Assembly (NCBI GenBank): GCA_015233725.1 | Contig: JADFXD010000003.1 | Coordinates: 1-64,000 of the forward strand | Origin: Nitrospirota bacterium | GTDB lineage: Bacteria; Nitrospirota; Thermodesulfovibrionia; Thermodesulfovibrionales; Magnetobacteriaceae | DNA length: 64,000 nucleotides | Direction of reading: 5' to 3' | Part shown: positions 32,901 to 43,400 of the stretch, one piece after another | Layout: each line of letters starts with the position of its first letter | How positions within the stretch are numbered: position 1 is the stretch's first letter | The notes under the pieces: model-generated | Told to the model about the DNA's origin: nothing | The model's database searches: none | What the model saw: only the letters and a program-made list of their open reading frames with translations | Translations under genes and position numbers: made by a program

Positions 32901-35175
32901 GGCATCAGGGACGGCGGCCTCCGTGTTGGGCGAAAAGGCAAGGGAAGGTTCAAACATCCTCCAGGCGGTGTTTTATCCTAACAAGCTCTTTAATCTCACA
33001 TCCCCCTCAACCACTATAACCCGCGCGTGGCTTGGTTATCTCAATAGCCTCTGGTTCTATGAAGACAGCGTAAACAATATAGCCAACATCCGTGAGGACA
33101 CCATAAACGACGACATCCTGGACCTAAGGACCGATAATGTCATCAGCTTTGACTTCGTCAACAATCAACTGGTAGTACATAGCTGGCAGGATACAAATGG
33201 AGACGGCACCCCCGACGTCGCCCTTCCCGACAAGACCCTCGACGACGTAAAACTGATATGGGAGGGCGGAAAGATACTCTTTCAGAGGAACCTCACCACA
33301 AGACCAAGAAAGATATTCGTAAATGACAGCAGCACCTCGTATCCCAAGAGCTCCGCTGCCAACACCTGTAGCAGCGGTAACCTGGTGACCTTCACAACAA
33401 CCAACAAGACCTGCTTTAGCAGCTACCTCGGGACAGACCTAAACAACGACGGCGTTGTAAACGCCACTGATACCGCCCTGGTCGACCCGTTCATTAACTA
33501 CGTCAATGGTACCGACACCTCACCATTTAGAACCAGGACGCTGCCGTTGACAAACCCCGTCGACCCCACAATCTCAAACACCTGGAAACTGGGCGATATC
33601 ATATACTCAACCCCCCAGATTGTAACGTACAACAACACCTTCAGCGATTACACCGTTGCCTATGTGGGCGCCAACGACGGTATGTTACATGCCTTTAAGG
33701 TCGGGAAGATAGGCTCAATGGGGCTGACCGGCACCGCGAAGGCTCAGATTACAGTGGGCAAGGATAACTCTATGCTGGGGGATGAGCTGTGGGCCTTTAT
33801 ACCTCAAAACGCCCTCCCGTATCTCAGATATTATGCCGACCCCAATTACTGTCACTCCTACATAGTAGACCTTAGCCCCTACCTGTATACCTATGGCAGC
33901 AATAAAATCCTGATCGGCGGCATGAGGCTTGGCGGTGGCTGCGGAGGTACCTCAACCGTCAATCCACCAACAGATACGTGCCCTAACCCAAACTCCTCCT
34001 CGTGTGTGGGGATGTCCTCGTACTTTGCCCTTGACGTCAAGGACCCAAATCACCCCAAACTGCTGTGGGAATTTACCGATCCAGGCCTCAAGTTTACATT
34101 TTCAGGCCCGGCGGTTGTAAACATCAGTAACACCAGGTTTGTGGTCTTCCTCTCCGGCCCAAATGACTACAACGGCAACTCTAACCAGAACCTCAAGGTG
34201 TTTATACTAAAGCTCAATACAGATAACACAATCGATACGGTCTATACCAAGGATATGGGGGCATCGTACGCCAACAGTTTTGGAGGCCGGTTGTTTACAA
34301 GGGGACTCGACCTCAACGAGGACGGCAATACGGATTATGTGTTCTTTGGCTATTCAAAGTACATAAACACCGTAAATGGTTATCCTCAATGGGGCGGAGG
34401 CGTAGTAAAGCTATACACAAACAGTACCGACCCCACACAATGGGTGTATGACAATGGCTATGTCGCCTTCTCGGACCCGACCGGTTTTCCAGTTACGGCA
34501 CAGGTTGCCTTTGACAAGTGCTTCGACACATACTATCTGTACTTCACCTCCGGCAAATACTTTACACCAACCGAGCTGTACAACACAGGCACCGGACCGG
34601 TAACGTTGAAGTCCGATATAATCGCGGGTGTCCCACTTATGTGCGACTATCAAAACAACTGTACCCCTACCAGTATCAACGTACAGGCTACCGGCACGAA
34701 TTCACTGTCATCGGTCAGCACCGTGTGTACCAACCTCGCGAATTCTGCTAACCACGCAAACTCGGCCTGGTACAGGTCGCTCGACCCGATATCACTGCCC
34801 TACTACATGGAGCGTGGCGTAACCGATCCGGTGGTCACCGGAGGTAACTACGTGATGTTTGTAACGGCAAAACCCTCCAATGATGTCTGCTCGTTTTCAG
34901 GCACCTCGCGCGTATGGGCGTTTAACTGTGCAACGGGCGGGGCCGTGACCAACACCACGTGTGCTGGCAAATCGGTTAATACATCGTTGCTCCAGGGGAC
35001 GATGCTATTGCAGCTCTCCACGGCGGCAATCAACCAGGTCAATCTGAAAAATACCTTTGCCAGCTCTCCCGGCTTGATATCTACCCCTTCCAGCTCAGGT
35101 ATGCCGCCTCCCAATCCACCACCGATTACGAAGTTTGGCGCCGGTAACAAGATCATCCATTGGCTGGAAAAATAG
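29926..35175 (+). CDS. PilY1-like type IV pilus tip adhesin, paralogue B, probably phase-variable
   Basis: In the present frame the first ATG is 29926, giving 1749 residues and a signal peptide lacking its basic n-region (MLWIGILLIVGIVFPAISEA). The natural start is probably 29822, now out of frame because of the 14-bp repeats. The protein has three or four Cys-containing InlB-like repeats (25-300), a Thr-rich linker and a von Willebrand A-like region with DNSFSM (about 344). Calcium loops (DTNGDGTPD, DLNNDGVVN) come before the C-terminal PilY1 propeller. It lacks the fibronectin-like insert of paralogue A. The 3' half is closely similar to A, with identical stretches of ~50 bp. Minor pilin genes follow after a repeat. 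Confidence 0.9.
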   Translation: MLWIGILLIVGIVFPAISEANKTLGVVLSPSTAGTIAVTVAAVSKTACGVGGNSSPCSYATANSDNIVLTVTPATGYTFSGWSGAPTGACTGTSTTCSFGMGNASWNVTATFTVVTTYTLTVSKSPAGGGTVASADGFISCGTTCTHSYLGTDSVSLTATPVAGYTFSSWSGAPGGACTGASNTCSFSMSSSSQSVTANFTVSTAPTTTLNLTVASASTYGNVTSSPTGINCGNGGAVCSYAFPQNTAITLTANPATGYSFSSWSSGCTPVTGSPTQCNINTGTSASLSVTAAFTASTIPPTTCTLPTTTISTTTTTTSTIVGAAYCAQPPFIPQSLKPNLLLMLDNSFSMYDPAYYSTTSYNNSASGIYPGYDNSYNNSNTYIGYYTPTQLYEATGGTTFANDGQCSHFTTYSGTLPNAACTYINTSYLCLTLNAGSTDVTLFRASGNFLNWLAASKMDIQKQVLTGGKYDSTYQMLVGETRGWNGMMYLKSVNTTPAVTFGVRGPSNGKYPGFGSSDGGTARIDVMVGTFNYTSCMTAVNYWLNGGAFGQAKQSILDCFNDPTGGADATRPIFNHVTQSCWGCSSPTCLASDMGNGDSSRMENDCERYYGSLTPVNTVPTYANANILASICAISPNSSVPYVGDCYKTGGPCVIGAHNGSACDTCVNTGIADYCNGMSNSAVVDPTGIALLGASPTRSSSMPAFFMAGGILTQLGSPIKTYQVKVDQTVLPTGLIHDFYNLIKFGVMVFNTDGSASECVANATTSQIPCPSGTNQDGGKIISYINPSDDSTVLAAAKQPLIDSVNAITASTWTPYAEAFYNAIGYFASNASMRLNTTDFDPTINQPVNYTCRQNNILLVTDGVSTADQNPTVKALAVPPGSPTHSPDGDDDSNTNSCMSYSGSTYLDDLAWLAHNKKITDFTQTPTTAADTITTYTVFNGEDNGRTDECSPVVQLQNTATNGGGTYQNAGNSAGLQTALRAAFLSVAAKAASGTAASVLGEKAREGSNILQAVFYPNKLFNLTSPSTTITRAWLGYLNSLWFYEDSVNNIANIREDTINDDILDLRTDNVISFDFVNNQLVVHSWQDTNGDGTPDVALPDKTLDDVKLIWEGGKILFQRNLTTRPRKIFVNDSSTSYPKSSAANTCSSGNLVTFTTTNKTCFSSYLGTDLNNDGVVNATDTALVDPFINYVNGTDTSPFRTRTLPLTNPVDPTISNTWKLGDIIYSTPQIVTYNNTFSDYTVAYVGANDGMLHAFKVGKIGSMGLTGTAKAQITVGKDNSMLGDELWAFIPQNALPYLRYYADPNYCHSYIVDLSPYLYTYGSNKILIGGMRLGGGCGGTSTVNPPTDTCPNPNSSSCVGMSSYFALDVKDPNHPKLLWEFTDPGLKFTFSGPAVVNISNTRFVVFLSGPNDYNGNSNQNLKVFILKLNTDNTIDTVYTKDMGASYANSFGGRLFTRGLDLNEDGNTDYVFFGYSKYINTVNGYPQWGGGVVKLYTNSTDPTQWVYDNGYVAFSDPTGFPVTAQVAFDKCFDTYYLYFTSGKYFTPTELYNTGTGPVTLKSDIIAGVPLMCDYQNNCTPTSINVQATGTNSLSSVSTVCTNLANSANHANSAWYRSLDPISLPYYMERGVTDPVVTGGNYVMFVTAKPSNDVCSFSGTSRVWAFNCATGGAVTNTTCAGKSVNTSLLQGTMLLQLSTAAINQVNLKNTFASSPGLISTPSSSGMPPPNPPPITKFGAGNKIIHWLEK

Positions 35176-35203
35176 CGAAGAATGTATAAGTGTGAACAAG
35201 ATA

Positions 35204-35277
35204 TGATGGGGTCAAGGGGACTTGTCCCCTTGCAGGAGGGTCTGAGGGGGGGCGGAGCCGCCCCCTTCTTCTCTCTT
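35204..35277 (+). repeat. GC-rich palindromic repeat, type A, plus orientation
   Basis: GATGGGGTCAAGGGGACTTG, TCCCCTTGCAGGAGGG, then GGGGGGCGGAGCCGCCCCC and a CT-rich tail. It lies between pilY1 B and the minor pilin operon. Confidence 0.85.
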
Positions 35278-35328
35278 AAGGGCTGAATTGTTACGAGATA
35301 GTTAGGTTATAAAAATTTTCCCTGATTT

Positions 35329-35382
35329 GCTCACGATTTTTTCACGTATGTATGTTAGGATATAAGCATGACAAAGATTATG
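35329..35382 (+). promoter_or_regulatory. Conserved pilus-unit upstream module, copy 3
   Basis: CTCACGATTTTTTCAC, a spacer, ATGTTAGGATATAAG, then CATGACAAAGATTATGG. The module runs directly into the first minor pilin gene. If the TATAAG at 35361-35366 is the -10 box, the mRNA would start inside or just after ATG 35368, favouring ATG 35380. Confidence 0.6.
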
Positions 35383-36030
35383 GACAAGAAAGGCTTTACC
35401 ATGATTGAAATGGTGGTGGTGTTAGTGATAGTCGGCATTATCCTGGCGCTTATGGTACGACAATTCTCCGGCTCATCGACAAAGGCGAATATCGAGGTCG
35501 CTATCAAACAGATGTATGGAGACCTTATGGAAGCCAGGGCAAGGGCATCCGCAGAGAGAAAGACCTACGGGCTGGACTGGAACAGTGCGGATTGGGCTAC
35601 TCCACCATCTATACCATCTACGCCAGCTAGCATTACAGGTTACGAGTTGAGGGTCGATACTGGCAACACTGGCAATATTGTGACTGCCGGTGGCTACTCC
35701 GTTGTCAGAACCGTTACCCTCAACAATAATATAACGATTATAAATCAGGAGGGATTTAACTCCATACCATTTGCCATAAAGGGCTCTCTGGATACCGCGA
35801 CCTACGGAAACCTCACCGCCACCTTTTACAGCGAGTGCCGGGCCTGTGACCACGTGACCTCCGGCTGTGACCCGGAAGACCCCAGTAGTTCCGGTTATGC
35901 ACTCTGTTTGCCCTCTGACACATCACCTAACTGCGACAACGTTGATTACCCTGAGAGCTCGTGTATAGTGGTGACATTGACAAGGATAAAAATAGGAAAG
36001 TGGTGTAGCAATGCCTGTGTATTACGATAA
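35368..36030 (+). CDS. Minor pilin, GspH/FimT-like
   Basis: A type IV prepilin with the processing site KKG|FTMIEMVVVL (Glu at +5), then a hydrophobic helix and a beta-rich head with several Cys near the C-terminus (CRACDHVTSGC). ATG 35380 (MDKKGF) gives the usual short leader and is an equally good start; neither has a strong Shine-Dalgarno site. It opens a four-gene minor pilin operon. By analogy with fimU-pilV-pilW-pilX-pilY1, these pilins should prime pilus assembly with PilY1 at the tip. Confidence 0.85.
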   Translation: MTKIMDKKGFTMIEMVVVLVIVGIILALMVRQFSGSSTKANIEVAIKQMYGDLMEARARASAERKTYGLDWNSADWATPPSIPSTPASITGYELRVDTGNTGNIVTAGGYSVVRTVTLNNNITIINQEGFNSIPFAIKGSLDTATYGNLTATFYSECRACDHVTSGCDPEDPSSSGYALCLPSDTSPNCDNVDYPESSCIVVTLTRIKIGKWCSNACVLR

Positions 36031-36112
36031 GATCAACAACTGCGGCAGCAGTATAAAACAGGGAATGAGCCCAAATAGTAGCCGCCAGGGCAGTAACATA
36101 TGTGTAGGCATC

Positions 36113-36523
36113 ATGGCCAACGACAAGGGCTTTACGCTGGTTGAGGCCCTCGTCTCGATGCTGATACTCATAGTTGTCATGCTTGGCATGTTGCAGGCCA
36201 TCATCATTTCCAGCAGCGTTGCCTACAAGAACGAACTCAGAGATGAGGCCGCCAAGGTAGCCTCGGAGGAATTCGAGGCCACAAGGGATGTCGGCTTCGA
36301 TAATGTGCTACCAATTGCAGGCAGCGGTTCAAGTCCGTGTATAAAATGTACCTCTGCCAACACCTTTACACGGCAATTTGACAACGCAAGTATCAACTTT
36401 ACTATCGCAAAGACCGTAGCTAACCTTGATCCCAACAACAAGCAGGTAAGCATTACGATAACGTGGACATTTAAGAGCGAGCCTATCACATACAATATAA
36501 ACACCTTAATAACAAGGAACTAG
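36113..36523 (+). CDS. Minor pilin, PilV-like
   Basis: A prepilin with the leader MANDKG|FTLVEALVSMLIL and a 136-residue mature form in the PilV size range. The region IKCTSANTFTR with a Cys pair follows the helix. The chosen start 36113 gives a normal leader. In-frame starts at 36065 and 36011 would add 16 or 34 residues; the longer would overlap the previous gene. It is followed 4 bases later by the PilW-like gene. Confidence 0.82.
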   Translation: MANDKGFTLVEALVSMLILIVVMLGMLQAIIISSSVAYKNELRDEAAKVASEEFEATRDVGFDNVLPIAGSGSSPCIKCTSANTFTRQFDNASINFTIAKTVANLDPNNKQVSITITWTFKSEPITYNINTLITRN

Positions 36524-36527
36524 GCAT

Positions 36528-37685
36528 ATGAAAACACAGATGAAAATAAGAGAAAATGGCTTTACATTAACAGAGCTTATTGTGACACTATTTGTCATGA
36601 GCGCCATAATGGCGGCGACGTTCTCGGCCTTTCTTACACTGTCAAAGAGCTTTAAGAATATGTCAAAGAGGACGGAAACCCATATGGAGGATATAGCAGG
36701 CCTTGATATCATGAAATACGACATAGAGATGGCCGGCTACGGTCTGCCGCGCGCCTATTACCCCCCTGCCCTGGGCATCAACTATACCGAGGCCGCCTCC
36801 ACCGGGACATATGGGCTAGACCCTGTTACTCTGAACGACGCCCCCGCTAACGAACCACGCGCCTATGTGTTTGCCGACAATGTTGTGCCTGCCGGCGGCA
36901 CTGGCACTAATACCTCCGACGTGCTGGCGATAAAGTCCTTTGCCGTTGCCTTGACAAGCGTCTCAGAGAAGTGGACTTTCGTGTATTACAATGGCACAAA
37001 CTGGGTGTACAGGCTTTGGAATGACACCCGCTACGACTTTAAAAATCACGAGATCGTTGTCTTTGTATCAGCAATAAACAAGGTGCTCCAGGTCTCTGGT
37101 GGCAACTGGTACTTTACACTCGCCGGCTGGCCCACGTACAATACCGCGACTATGCCCGTACCGGGAACCATCGATCTCACGTTTATTATGTATGGGATCA
37201 CTACTACCACTGCCACAACAGCTCCACGGATGCCCTTTAATCGCGTGGACTACTTCCTGTACAGACCAGCCGCTGGCTTCCCCGCACGGTGTAACCCCAA
37301 TACGTACACACTCTACAGGGCTACAATCAATCAGTCAACCGGTGCAAGAGATATACAGCCCATACTCGATTGCGTGGCAGATTTTCAGGTGGGCTTTGGC
37401 CTGGATACAGATGCGAATAACATAGTCGATACCTGGACAAGCAACGCCGTGCCAACAAGCGCCTCTACGCTGCAGGACCAGCTCAAGGAGCTCAAGGTGT
37501 TTCTCCTGATCCAGGAGGGACAGTATGACCCCGACTTTACCTTTGCAACCAACTCAACCCATACACTAACAATTGGAGATAGCGATATTACGCTTAAGAC
37601 CTTCGATCTGACCACATTGCCAAACTATGCGCACTACCGTTGGAAGGTATATAAAATGGTCACTAAACCGCTAAATCTTATGTGA
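36528..37685 (+). CDS. Minor pilin, PilW-like
   Basis: The 385-residue product has the processing site RENG|FTLTELIVTLFVM with Glu at +5. A long head is typical of PilW, including the early DIMKYDIEMAGYGLPR segment. PilW proteins help initiate pili and anchor PilY1. The gene is tightly spaced with its neighbours (4 bases before, 10 after). Confidence 0.88.
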   Translation: MKTQMKIRENGFTLTELIVTLFVMSAIMAATFSAFLTLSKSFKNMSKRTETHMEDIAGLDIMKYDIEMAGYGLPRAYYPPALGINYTEAASTGTYGLDPVTLNDAPANEPRAYVFADNVVPAGGTGTNTSDVLAIKSFAVALTSVSEKWTFVYYNGTNWVYRLWNDTRYDFKNHEIVVFVSAINKVLQVSGGNWYFTLAGWPTYNTATMPVPGTIDLTFIMYGITTTTATTAPRMPFNRVDYFLYRPAAGFPARCNPNTYTLYRATINQSTGARDIQPILDCVADFQVGFGLDTDANNIVDTWTSNAVPTSASTLQDQLKELKVFLLIQEGQYDPDFTFATNSTHTLTIGDSDITLKTFDLTTLPNYAHYRWKVYKMVTKPLNLM

Positions 37686-37695
37686 GGCGATAGAT

Positions 37696-38295
37696 ATGAA
37701 AATGCTTAAAAATGAAGACGGCTTTGGCCTTGCGATGACAATGGTGTTTGCGGTTATTGCCCTGGCTCTCACAGGGGGCTTGCTGTTTGTTGTGATGCAG
37801 GAGTCGAAGTTATCCGGCTCGACAAAGCGCTACTCCTCCGCAATGGAGGCCGCCAGGGGAGGCGTGTCAATAGCAAAAGACTTCATCATCTCCGGTAAGA
37901 TAACCCCTTCCTACGCCGGTATGGTAATGCAAAACGCCAACTGCACAAATGCCAGGATATCTAACGCAACCTACGACCCCGATAATACCTATCTGTGGGG
38001 TGCATGTGATTCATACACGGACTATAATGGCGTTATCTGTACCAATGTAAATCCCAATTATTATGCCACAAGCGCCGACCCAAAGGTCTGCCCTGATTTT
38101 ATCCTCCCCCCCTACAGCGCCGCTAACCCCCTGGGCCTGGGAGACTACACGGTATACATCAAACTCGCCGATAACAAATTGATAGTCACAGCTAATACAT
38201 ACAGCTTAATCACGATCTCCGTATATGTCGAAAATCCTACCCTGATCAAAGAATCCGTGAGCATGATGTTCCTCTACCTACTAAGAATCAGCTAA
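37696..38295 (+). CDS. Minor pilin, PilX/GspK-like
   Basis: A 199-residue prepilin-like protein starting MKMLKNEDG|FGLAMTMVFAVIAL. It lacks the +5 Glu, as is usual for GspK/PilX proteins that cap the tip complex. The early SAMEAARGGVSIAKDFI helix is typical of PilX N-terminal domains. It ends the minor pilin operon and is followed at once by a repeat that separates it from a convergent chemoreceptor gene. Confidence 0.85.
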   Translation: MKMLKNEDGFGLAMTMVFAVIALALTGGLLFVVMQESKLSGSTKRYSSAMEAARGGVSIAKDFIISGKITPSYAGMVMQNANCTNARISNATYDPDNTYLWGACDSYTDYNGVICTNVNPNYYATSADPKVCPDFILPPYSAANPLGLGDYTVYIKLADNKLIVTANTYSLITISVYVENPTLIKESVSMMFLYLLRIS

Positions 38296-38366
38296 GAAGA
38301 AAAGAAAGAAAAAGAAAAAAGGGGTGGCTCCGCTTCTTTTTCGCTCCAGGTCGCACCTGGCCCCCT
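38296..38366. repeat. GC-rich repeat, type B, between convergent genes
   Basis: A long A/G tract, GGGGTGGCTCCGC, then TTCTTTTTCGCTCCAGG and TCGCACCTGGCCCCC. This is the copy most similar to the sequence inserted in pseC. Confidence 0.85.
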
Positions 38367-40276
38367 TATTGAGAGATAGACTTTAGAGGGGGTTGTCCTA
38401 CAAGATGGTTCTTAGTCTCATCCAGTAAGCGTACAATCTGTGATGAGAGTCCCTCTAGTTCTTTAAAGAGCTCATAGCTTCTTTGCTTATCTCCTTTATT
38501 GTATAAAGACACTATCTCTTTTCCAAGTGCGTGCAGTTTCGTGTGTGGGGTCTCTATAGCCTTAAAGTTAGACAGGTTACCACACAGCGCCTTACCCGTA
38601 GTGTAATACCACTTGCCAAGACGGCATAGCGTGTGGTCAACAAGCATTGCAGGGTCTACATGTTCAGCGCCCTTTAGACAGGAAGATATCTTATAGACCC
38701 AGAGCCTGTGATCGGTCTTGGCAAGGTCCAACACCAACAGCTCACCACCCTTAGTGATAAATCCTGAAGACGCCTTTCTTAGCTCCTCGGACATTACTAT
38801 CATCCTGTTTATCCCTGATGTTACCTCGTCTGAGTGTTTTACCATCTCTTGAGATATACCAGTGGTCCTCTCAACATTCTTTACAATGTCCGAGGATGTT
38901 GCCGACTGTTGTTCCATCGCTGTAGCAATCAGTGTTATTTGGTCGCGTACCTCAAGGGCCGCCTCCACTATGTCCTTTAGGGTAGTGCCCACCTGATTCA
39001 TTTGTTCGGTGGCCTTTGAGACCTCGTTTGAGGCGTATTGCATTGATTTTGTGGTTTTATCGGACTCTACCTGTACGGCTGATATCTTTTCAGATATCTC
39101 TGTTGTGGCGCCTTTTGTCCTTTCGGCAAGCTTTCTCACCTCGTCTGCCACTACGGCAAACCCTCTGCCCTGCTCACCTGCCCTGGCTGCCTCTATGGCC
39201 GCATTGAGCGCAAGCAGGTTTGTCTGATCGGCTATGTCGTTGATCACCCTCAATATGCTGCCTATCTCATTTATCCGCTTGTTTAAAGCGTCTATTACCG
39301 ATGATAACTCCTTTGTGGTGTTGTGCACCAGATTAACCGTACCCACAGCGTTACCAGCTATATCCTTTCCCCTTGATGCTATTACCATTGCGCTTGTAGA
39401 CATCTCAGACGCCGTTGAGGCATTCCTCGATATGTCGGCTATTGTCTGACTCATTTGCTCAATCGCTGTGGCTATCTGTGCCGACTGACTAAGCTGCTCG
39501 TTTGCCCCTTCCATTGTGTCGTCAGTCTTTAACCTGACAAGGTCCATTACGCTAACCACATTGTTAATTGATACAAGCGTACTGTTTATAAGCTCGCTAA
39601 AAAAATCTACCACCCTATTCATCTCACCCACAAGGAGCCCTACCTCGTCATTACTCATGTAATTCACAGTCATCTTTAGATCCTTGTTCACAATGTAGTG
39701 CATTTGCTCCATAAGGAGATTTAACGGTTTTAATATCTTCATCCTTGATGCTAAAAAGATCGCTATGTATATAATAACACTTAGACACAGTATCCCTATC
39801 TGAATGATTTTTATATTTCTTACCTTGTTTTTTGCCATGTGTTCAGCCTCAGTCGTCATATCGTTAGTCAGGGCAAAAAAGGCGTCGCTCTCTTTAATGA
39901 GTCTTTCGTGAAGTGATGCGTCCTGCCTTGATGTGGTCAGAGTGCTTTTTAATCCCAACCAGGCATCCTCAACCCTCTTGCAGGTCTGGATAAAATGAGC
40001 ATCTGTGGGCGCTGGCATGTCCATCTCCTTGTTACCATTAATAAGTGCAGATATTAACTGATCAATCGTTATCATAAGCCTGTCTGCCTCCGCGTATTTA
40101 GCGACCAGGGCATATTTGACCACCTTCTGCGAGGAGCCCCTCACCTTGCCCGTGGTATTAACTATCTTACCGTCATGAGACATGTTGTCGAGCTCGTTAA
40201 AAACACCAACGCTACTCACTAACGCAAAGAAAAGCAATATCGCTAACATTACGTCAATCTGCCAAGATATTTTCAT
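38366..40276 (-). CDS. Methyl-accepting chemotaxis protein with C-terminal CZB domain, second copy
   Basis: A paralogue of the receptor at 2108-4012 with the same layout: membrane helix, periplasmic helices (about 30-165), second membrane helix (about 170-190), HAMP, and a signalling domain with [20 protein letters not shown]. The C-terminal CZB domain has [13 protein letters not shown] and [10 protein letters not shown]. The periplasmic part is the most diverged, so the two may sense different cues through a common zinc module. AAGGAG lies 7 bases before the ATG. Bases 40277-40430 show no gene. Confidence 0.92.
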   Translation of the reverse strand: MKISWQIDVMLAILLFFALVSSVGVFNELDNMSHDGKIVNTTGKVRGSSQKVVKYALVAKYAEADRLMITIDQLISALINGNKEMDMPAPTDAHFIQTCKRVEDAWLGLKSTLTTSRQDASLHERLIKESDAFFALTNDMTTEAEHMAKNKVRNIKIIQIGILCLSVIIYIAIFLASRMKILKPLNLLMEQMHYIVNKDLKMTVNYMSNDEVGLLVGEMNRVVDFFSELINSTLVSINNVVSVMDLVRLKTDDTMEGANEQLSQSAQIATAIEQMSQTIADISRNASTASEMSTSAMVIASRGKDIAGNAVGTVNLVHNTTKELSSVIDALNKRINEIGSILRVINDIADQTNLLALNAAIEAARAGEQGRGFAVVADEVRKLAERTKGATTEISEKISAVQVESDKTTKSMQYASNEVSKATEQMNQVGTTLKDIVEAALEVRDQITLIATAMEQQSATSSDIVKNVERTTGISQEMVKHSDEVTSGINRMIVMSEELRKASSGFITKGGELLVLDLAKTDHRLWVYKISSCLKGAEHVDPAMLVDHTLCRLGKWYYTTGKALCGNLSNFKAIETPHTKLHALGKEIVSLYNKGDKQRSYELFKELEGLSSQIVRLLDETKNHLVGQPPLKSISQ

Positions 40277-40481
40277 TTAAATCTCCTTAATAATTTTGTA
40301 TGGTACCTACTTGTGTTTTATACCACAAACCCAGTGTTAATATCAATCTCATATCTCAGTTAACTAAAATGTTTTTTTATATCAATAAGTTACATGGATT
40401 TTGTATGTATTTTCATTGAGAGTTGCTGTCATGGGTAGTCACTTATTGACTTACGCTGGCAACTATGTTAATATCAATGTC

Positions 40482-43400
40482 ATGCAGCAGTCGGATTACG
40501 TCCCGCTTCATCTACATACCGAGTACAGCCTGCTGGATGGGGCCATACGGATCAGCGAGCTTATAGAGATGGGGCTGCAGTACAATATGCCTGCAGTGGC
40601 CATCACGGACCATGGCAATCTGTTTGGGGCTATCGATTTCTATAAGAAGGCCAAGGATGCCGGCATTAAGCCCATCATTGGATGCGAGCTGTACGTTGCC
40701 CAGGGCAGTCGCCACGAGAGAAACAAGGCCGACTCCAAGGGGGCGTACTTTCACCTCGTCCTGTTGGCCAAGGACACAGAGGGCTACAAGAACCTCGTCA
40801 AGCTTGTGACAAAGGCCTACACCGAGGGATTTTACTACAAGCCGCGCATCGACATGGAACTGCTGCAACAACACAACAAGGGGCTCATTGCCCTGACGGC
40901 CTGCCTCAAGGGCGAGGTGCCGTACTACCTGCAACGAGACATGATTGATAAGGCCAGAGAGGCCGCCATCAAATACATAGATATCATGGGGGCAGATAAC
41001 CTCTACTTCGAGATACAGGACAACGGCATAGCCGAACAACTCGACGTCAACAAGAAACTCATCACCCTCTCCAAGGAGCTTGACATCAAGCTCGTGGCCA
41101 CAAACGATTGTCACTACCTGCGCAGAGAAGACTTCACCGCACACGACATCCTCCTGTGCATCCAGACCGGAAAGACCGTCACCGACACCGACAGGATGAG
41201 GTTTAAGACAAGCGGGTTGTATTTCAAGTCCCCGCAGGAGATGAGACAGGCCTTCTCAGAGACCCCGGAGGCCATCCTTAACACCCTGGAGATAGCAGAA
41301 AGGTGTAACCTCTCCTTCCAACTCTACAAAAACATGCTGCCCCAATACCACATAGATGGCGCCACCACAGCCGAGACCTACCTGCAAGGGCTCGCCCAGG
41401 AGGGACTAAAGAAAAAGATAGGCCACCAACCATCCGCACAGTACCTAGAACGCTTTGACACCGAGCTAAAGGTAATCAACAAGATGGGTTTTGCCTCGTA
41501 CTTTTTGATCGTGTGGGACTTTATAAATTTCGCGCGCACCAAAGACATCCCCGTTGGCCCTGGCAGGGGCTCCGCGGCTGGCTCCCTGATTGCCTACTGC
41601 CTGGATATCACCGACATAGACCCGATCAAGTACAACCTCCTCTTTGAGCGTTTCCTCAACCCCGACCGTATCAGCATGCCAGATATAGACGTTGACTTCT
41701 GCAAGGACAGACGTGGAGAGGTCATCATCTACACGGCCGAGCGCTACGGCAAGGACCACGTTGCCCAGATCATTACCTTTGGGACGATGGCAGCCAAGGC
41801 CTCCGTGCGGGACGTGGGCAGGGCGCTGGGCATGCCCTATGCCGAGGTCGACAGGATCGCCAAACTCATACCGGGGACACTAAACATCACCATCAAGGAG
41901 GCCCTCGAGGCAGAGGTAGAACTCAAGAGCTCCTACGAACGATCGGAGGAGGTCAAGCGCCTCATCGACATCGCCATGCGCCTGGAGGGGCTGTGCCGAC
42001 ACGCCTCAACCCACGCCGCAGGGGTCGTCATCTCGCCCACCCCGCTGACCGATTACACTCCACTGTACCAGCACCCCGGAGAAAGCGCCATCACACAGTT
42101 CGATATGAGCTCCATCGAAAAGATCGGCCTGTTGAAGTTTGACTTCCTCGGCCTTAAGACCCTGACTGTAATCAGACAGACACTCCAGTACCTGACAGAA
42201 CGCGGGATCGACCTCGTGCTTAAGGACATCCCCGTTGACGATAAAGCAACATACGACCTGCTAAGTCAAGGACTGACAACCGGTGTGTTTCAGCTTGAGA
42301 GCCCCGGCATGAGAGACATCCTCATAAAGATGTCCCCCAACCGATTTGAGGACCTCATCGCCCTGGTTGCCCTGTACCGGCCAGGCCCCATTGGCAGTGG
42401 CATGGTGGATGACTTCATCAAACGCAAGAAGGGACAGACTCCGGTTACATACGACCTGCCACAGCTAAAGGACATCCTGGATGAGACCTACGGCGTCATC
42501 CTCTACCAGGAACAGGTCATGAGGATAGCCAATAAACTCGCCAGCTTCACAATGGGACAGGCCGACCTACTCAGAAAGGCAATGGGTAAGAAGATCGCCC
42601 AGGAGATGGACCGCCTCAAGGACGAGTTCGTCGCCGGCTCCATAAAGAACAATATAGCTCAAAAGATGGCCGTTAAGATATTTGACCTCATGGCCATGTT
42701 TGCAAAATACGGGTTTAACAAGTCACATTCGGCGGCATACGCCTATCTCTCCTACCAGACGGCCTACCTCAAGACCCACTACGCCGTTGAATTTATGGCC
42801 GCCAACCTCTCCTGCGAGGATACGACGGAGAAGGTCGTCAAGTTCATCAAGGAGTCTCAGGAGATGTCCATAGACATCATGCCTCCCGATATAAACAGCA
42901 GCGGCAGCCGGTTTAAGATAGTCGATAAGGCCATCCTGTTTGGTCTTGAGGCCGTCAAGGGCGTTGGGGGCAGCGCCATAGAGGCCATCATCCAGTGCAG
43001 ACAGGATAGACAATTTCAGAGCCTGGAGGACTTTGTCCGGCGTGCCAAGGTCAACAAGAAGGTGACAGAGAGCCTTATAAAGGCCGGAGCCTTTGACCGC
43101 CTCTGTAAGAGCAGGGCAGGGGCCGTACAGGAGCTTGATATGCTACTATCGGGTAACATCGCGCTGCCATCGCTCTTTGGCAACGGCGCTGAGACATCAA
43201 ACACCCCCGGAGACAATGGCACCCATGAGTGGGAGGAGGCCGATAAGCTCATGTATGAAAAACAGGCGCTGGGCTTTTATATCACCAGTCATCCGCTGCG
43301 AAGGTACGAAGGCCTCTTGAGACAGTTGCAGGTCACAAAGACCTCAGCCCTGGAGGATTCTGTAAGCGGTACTGAGGTCAGGGTAGCAGGCATCGTGGCG

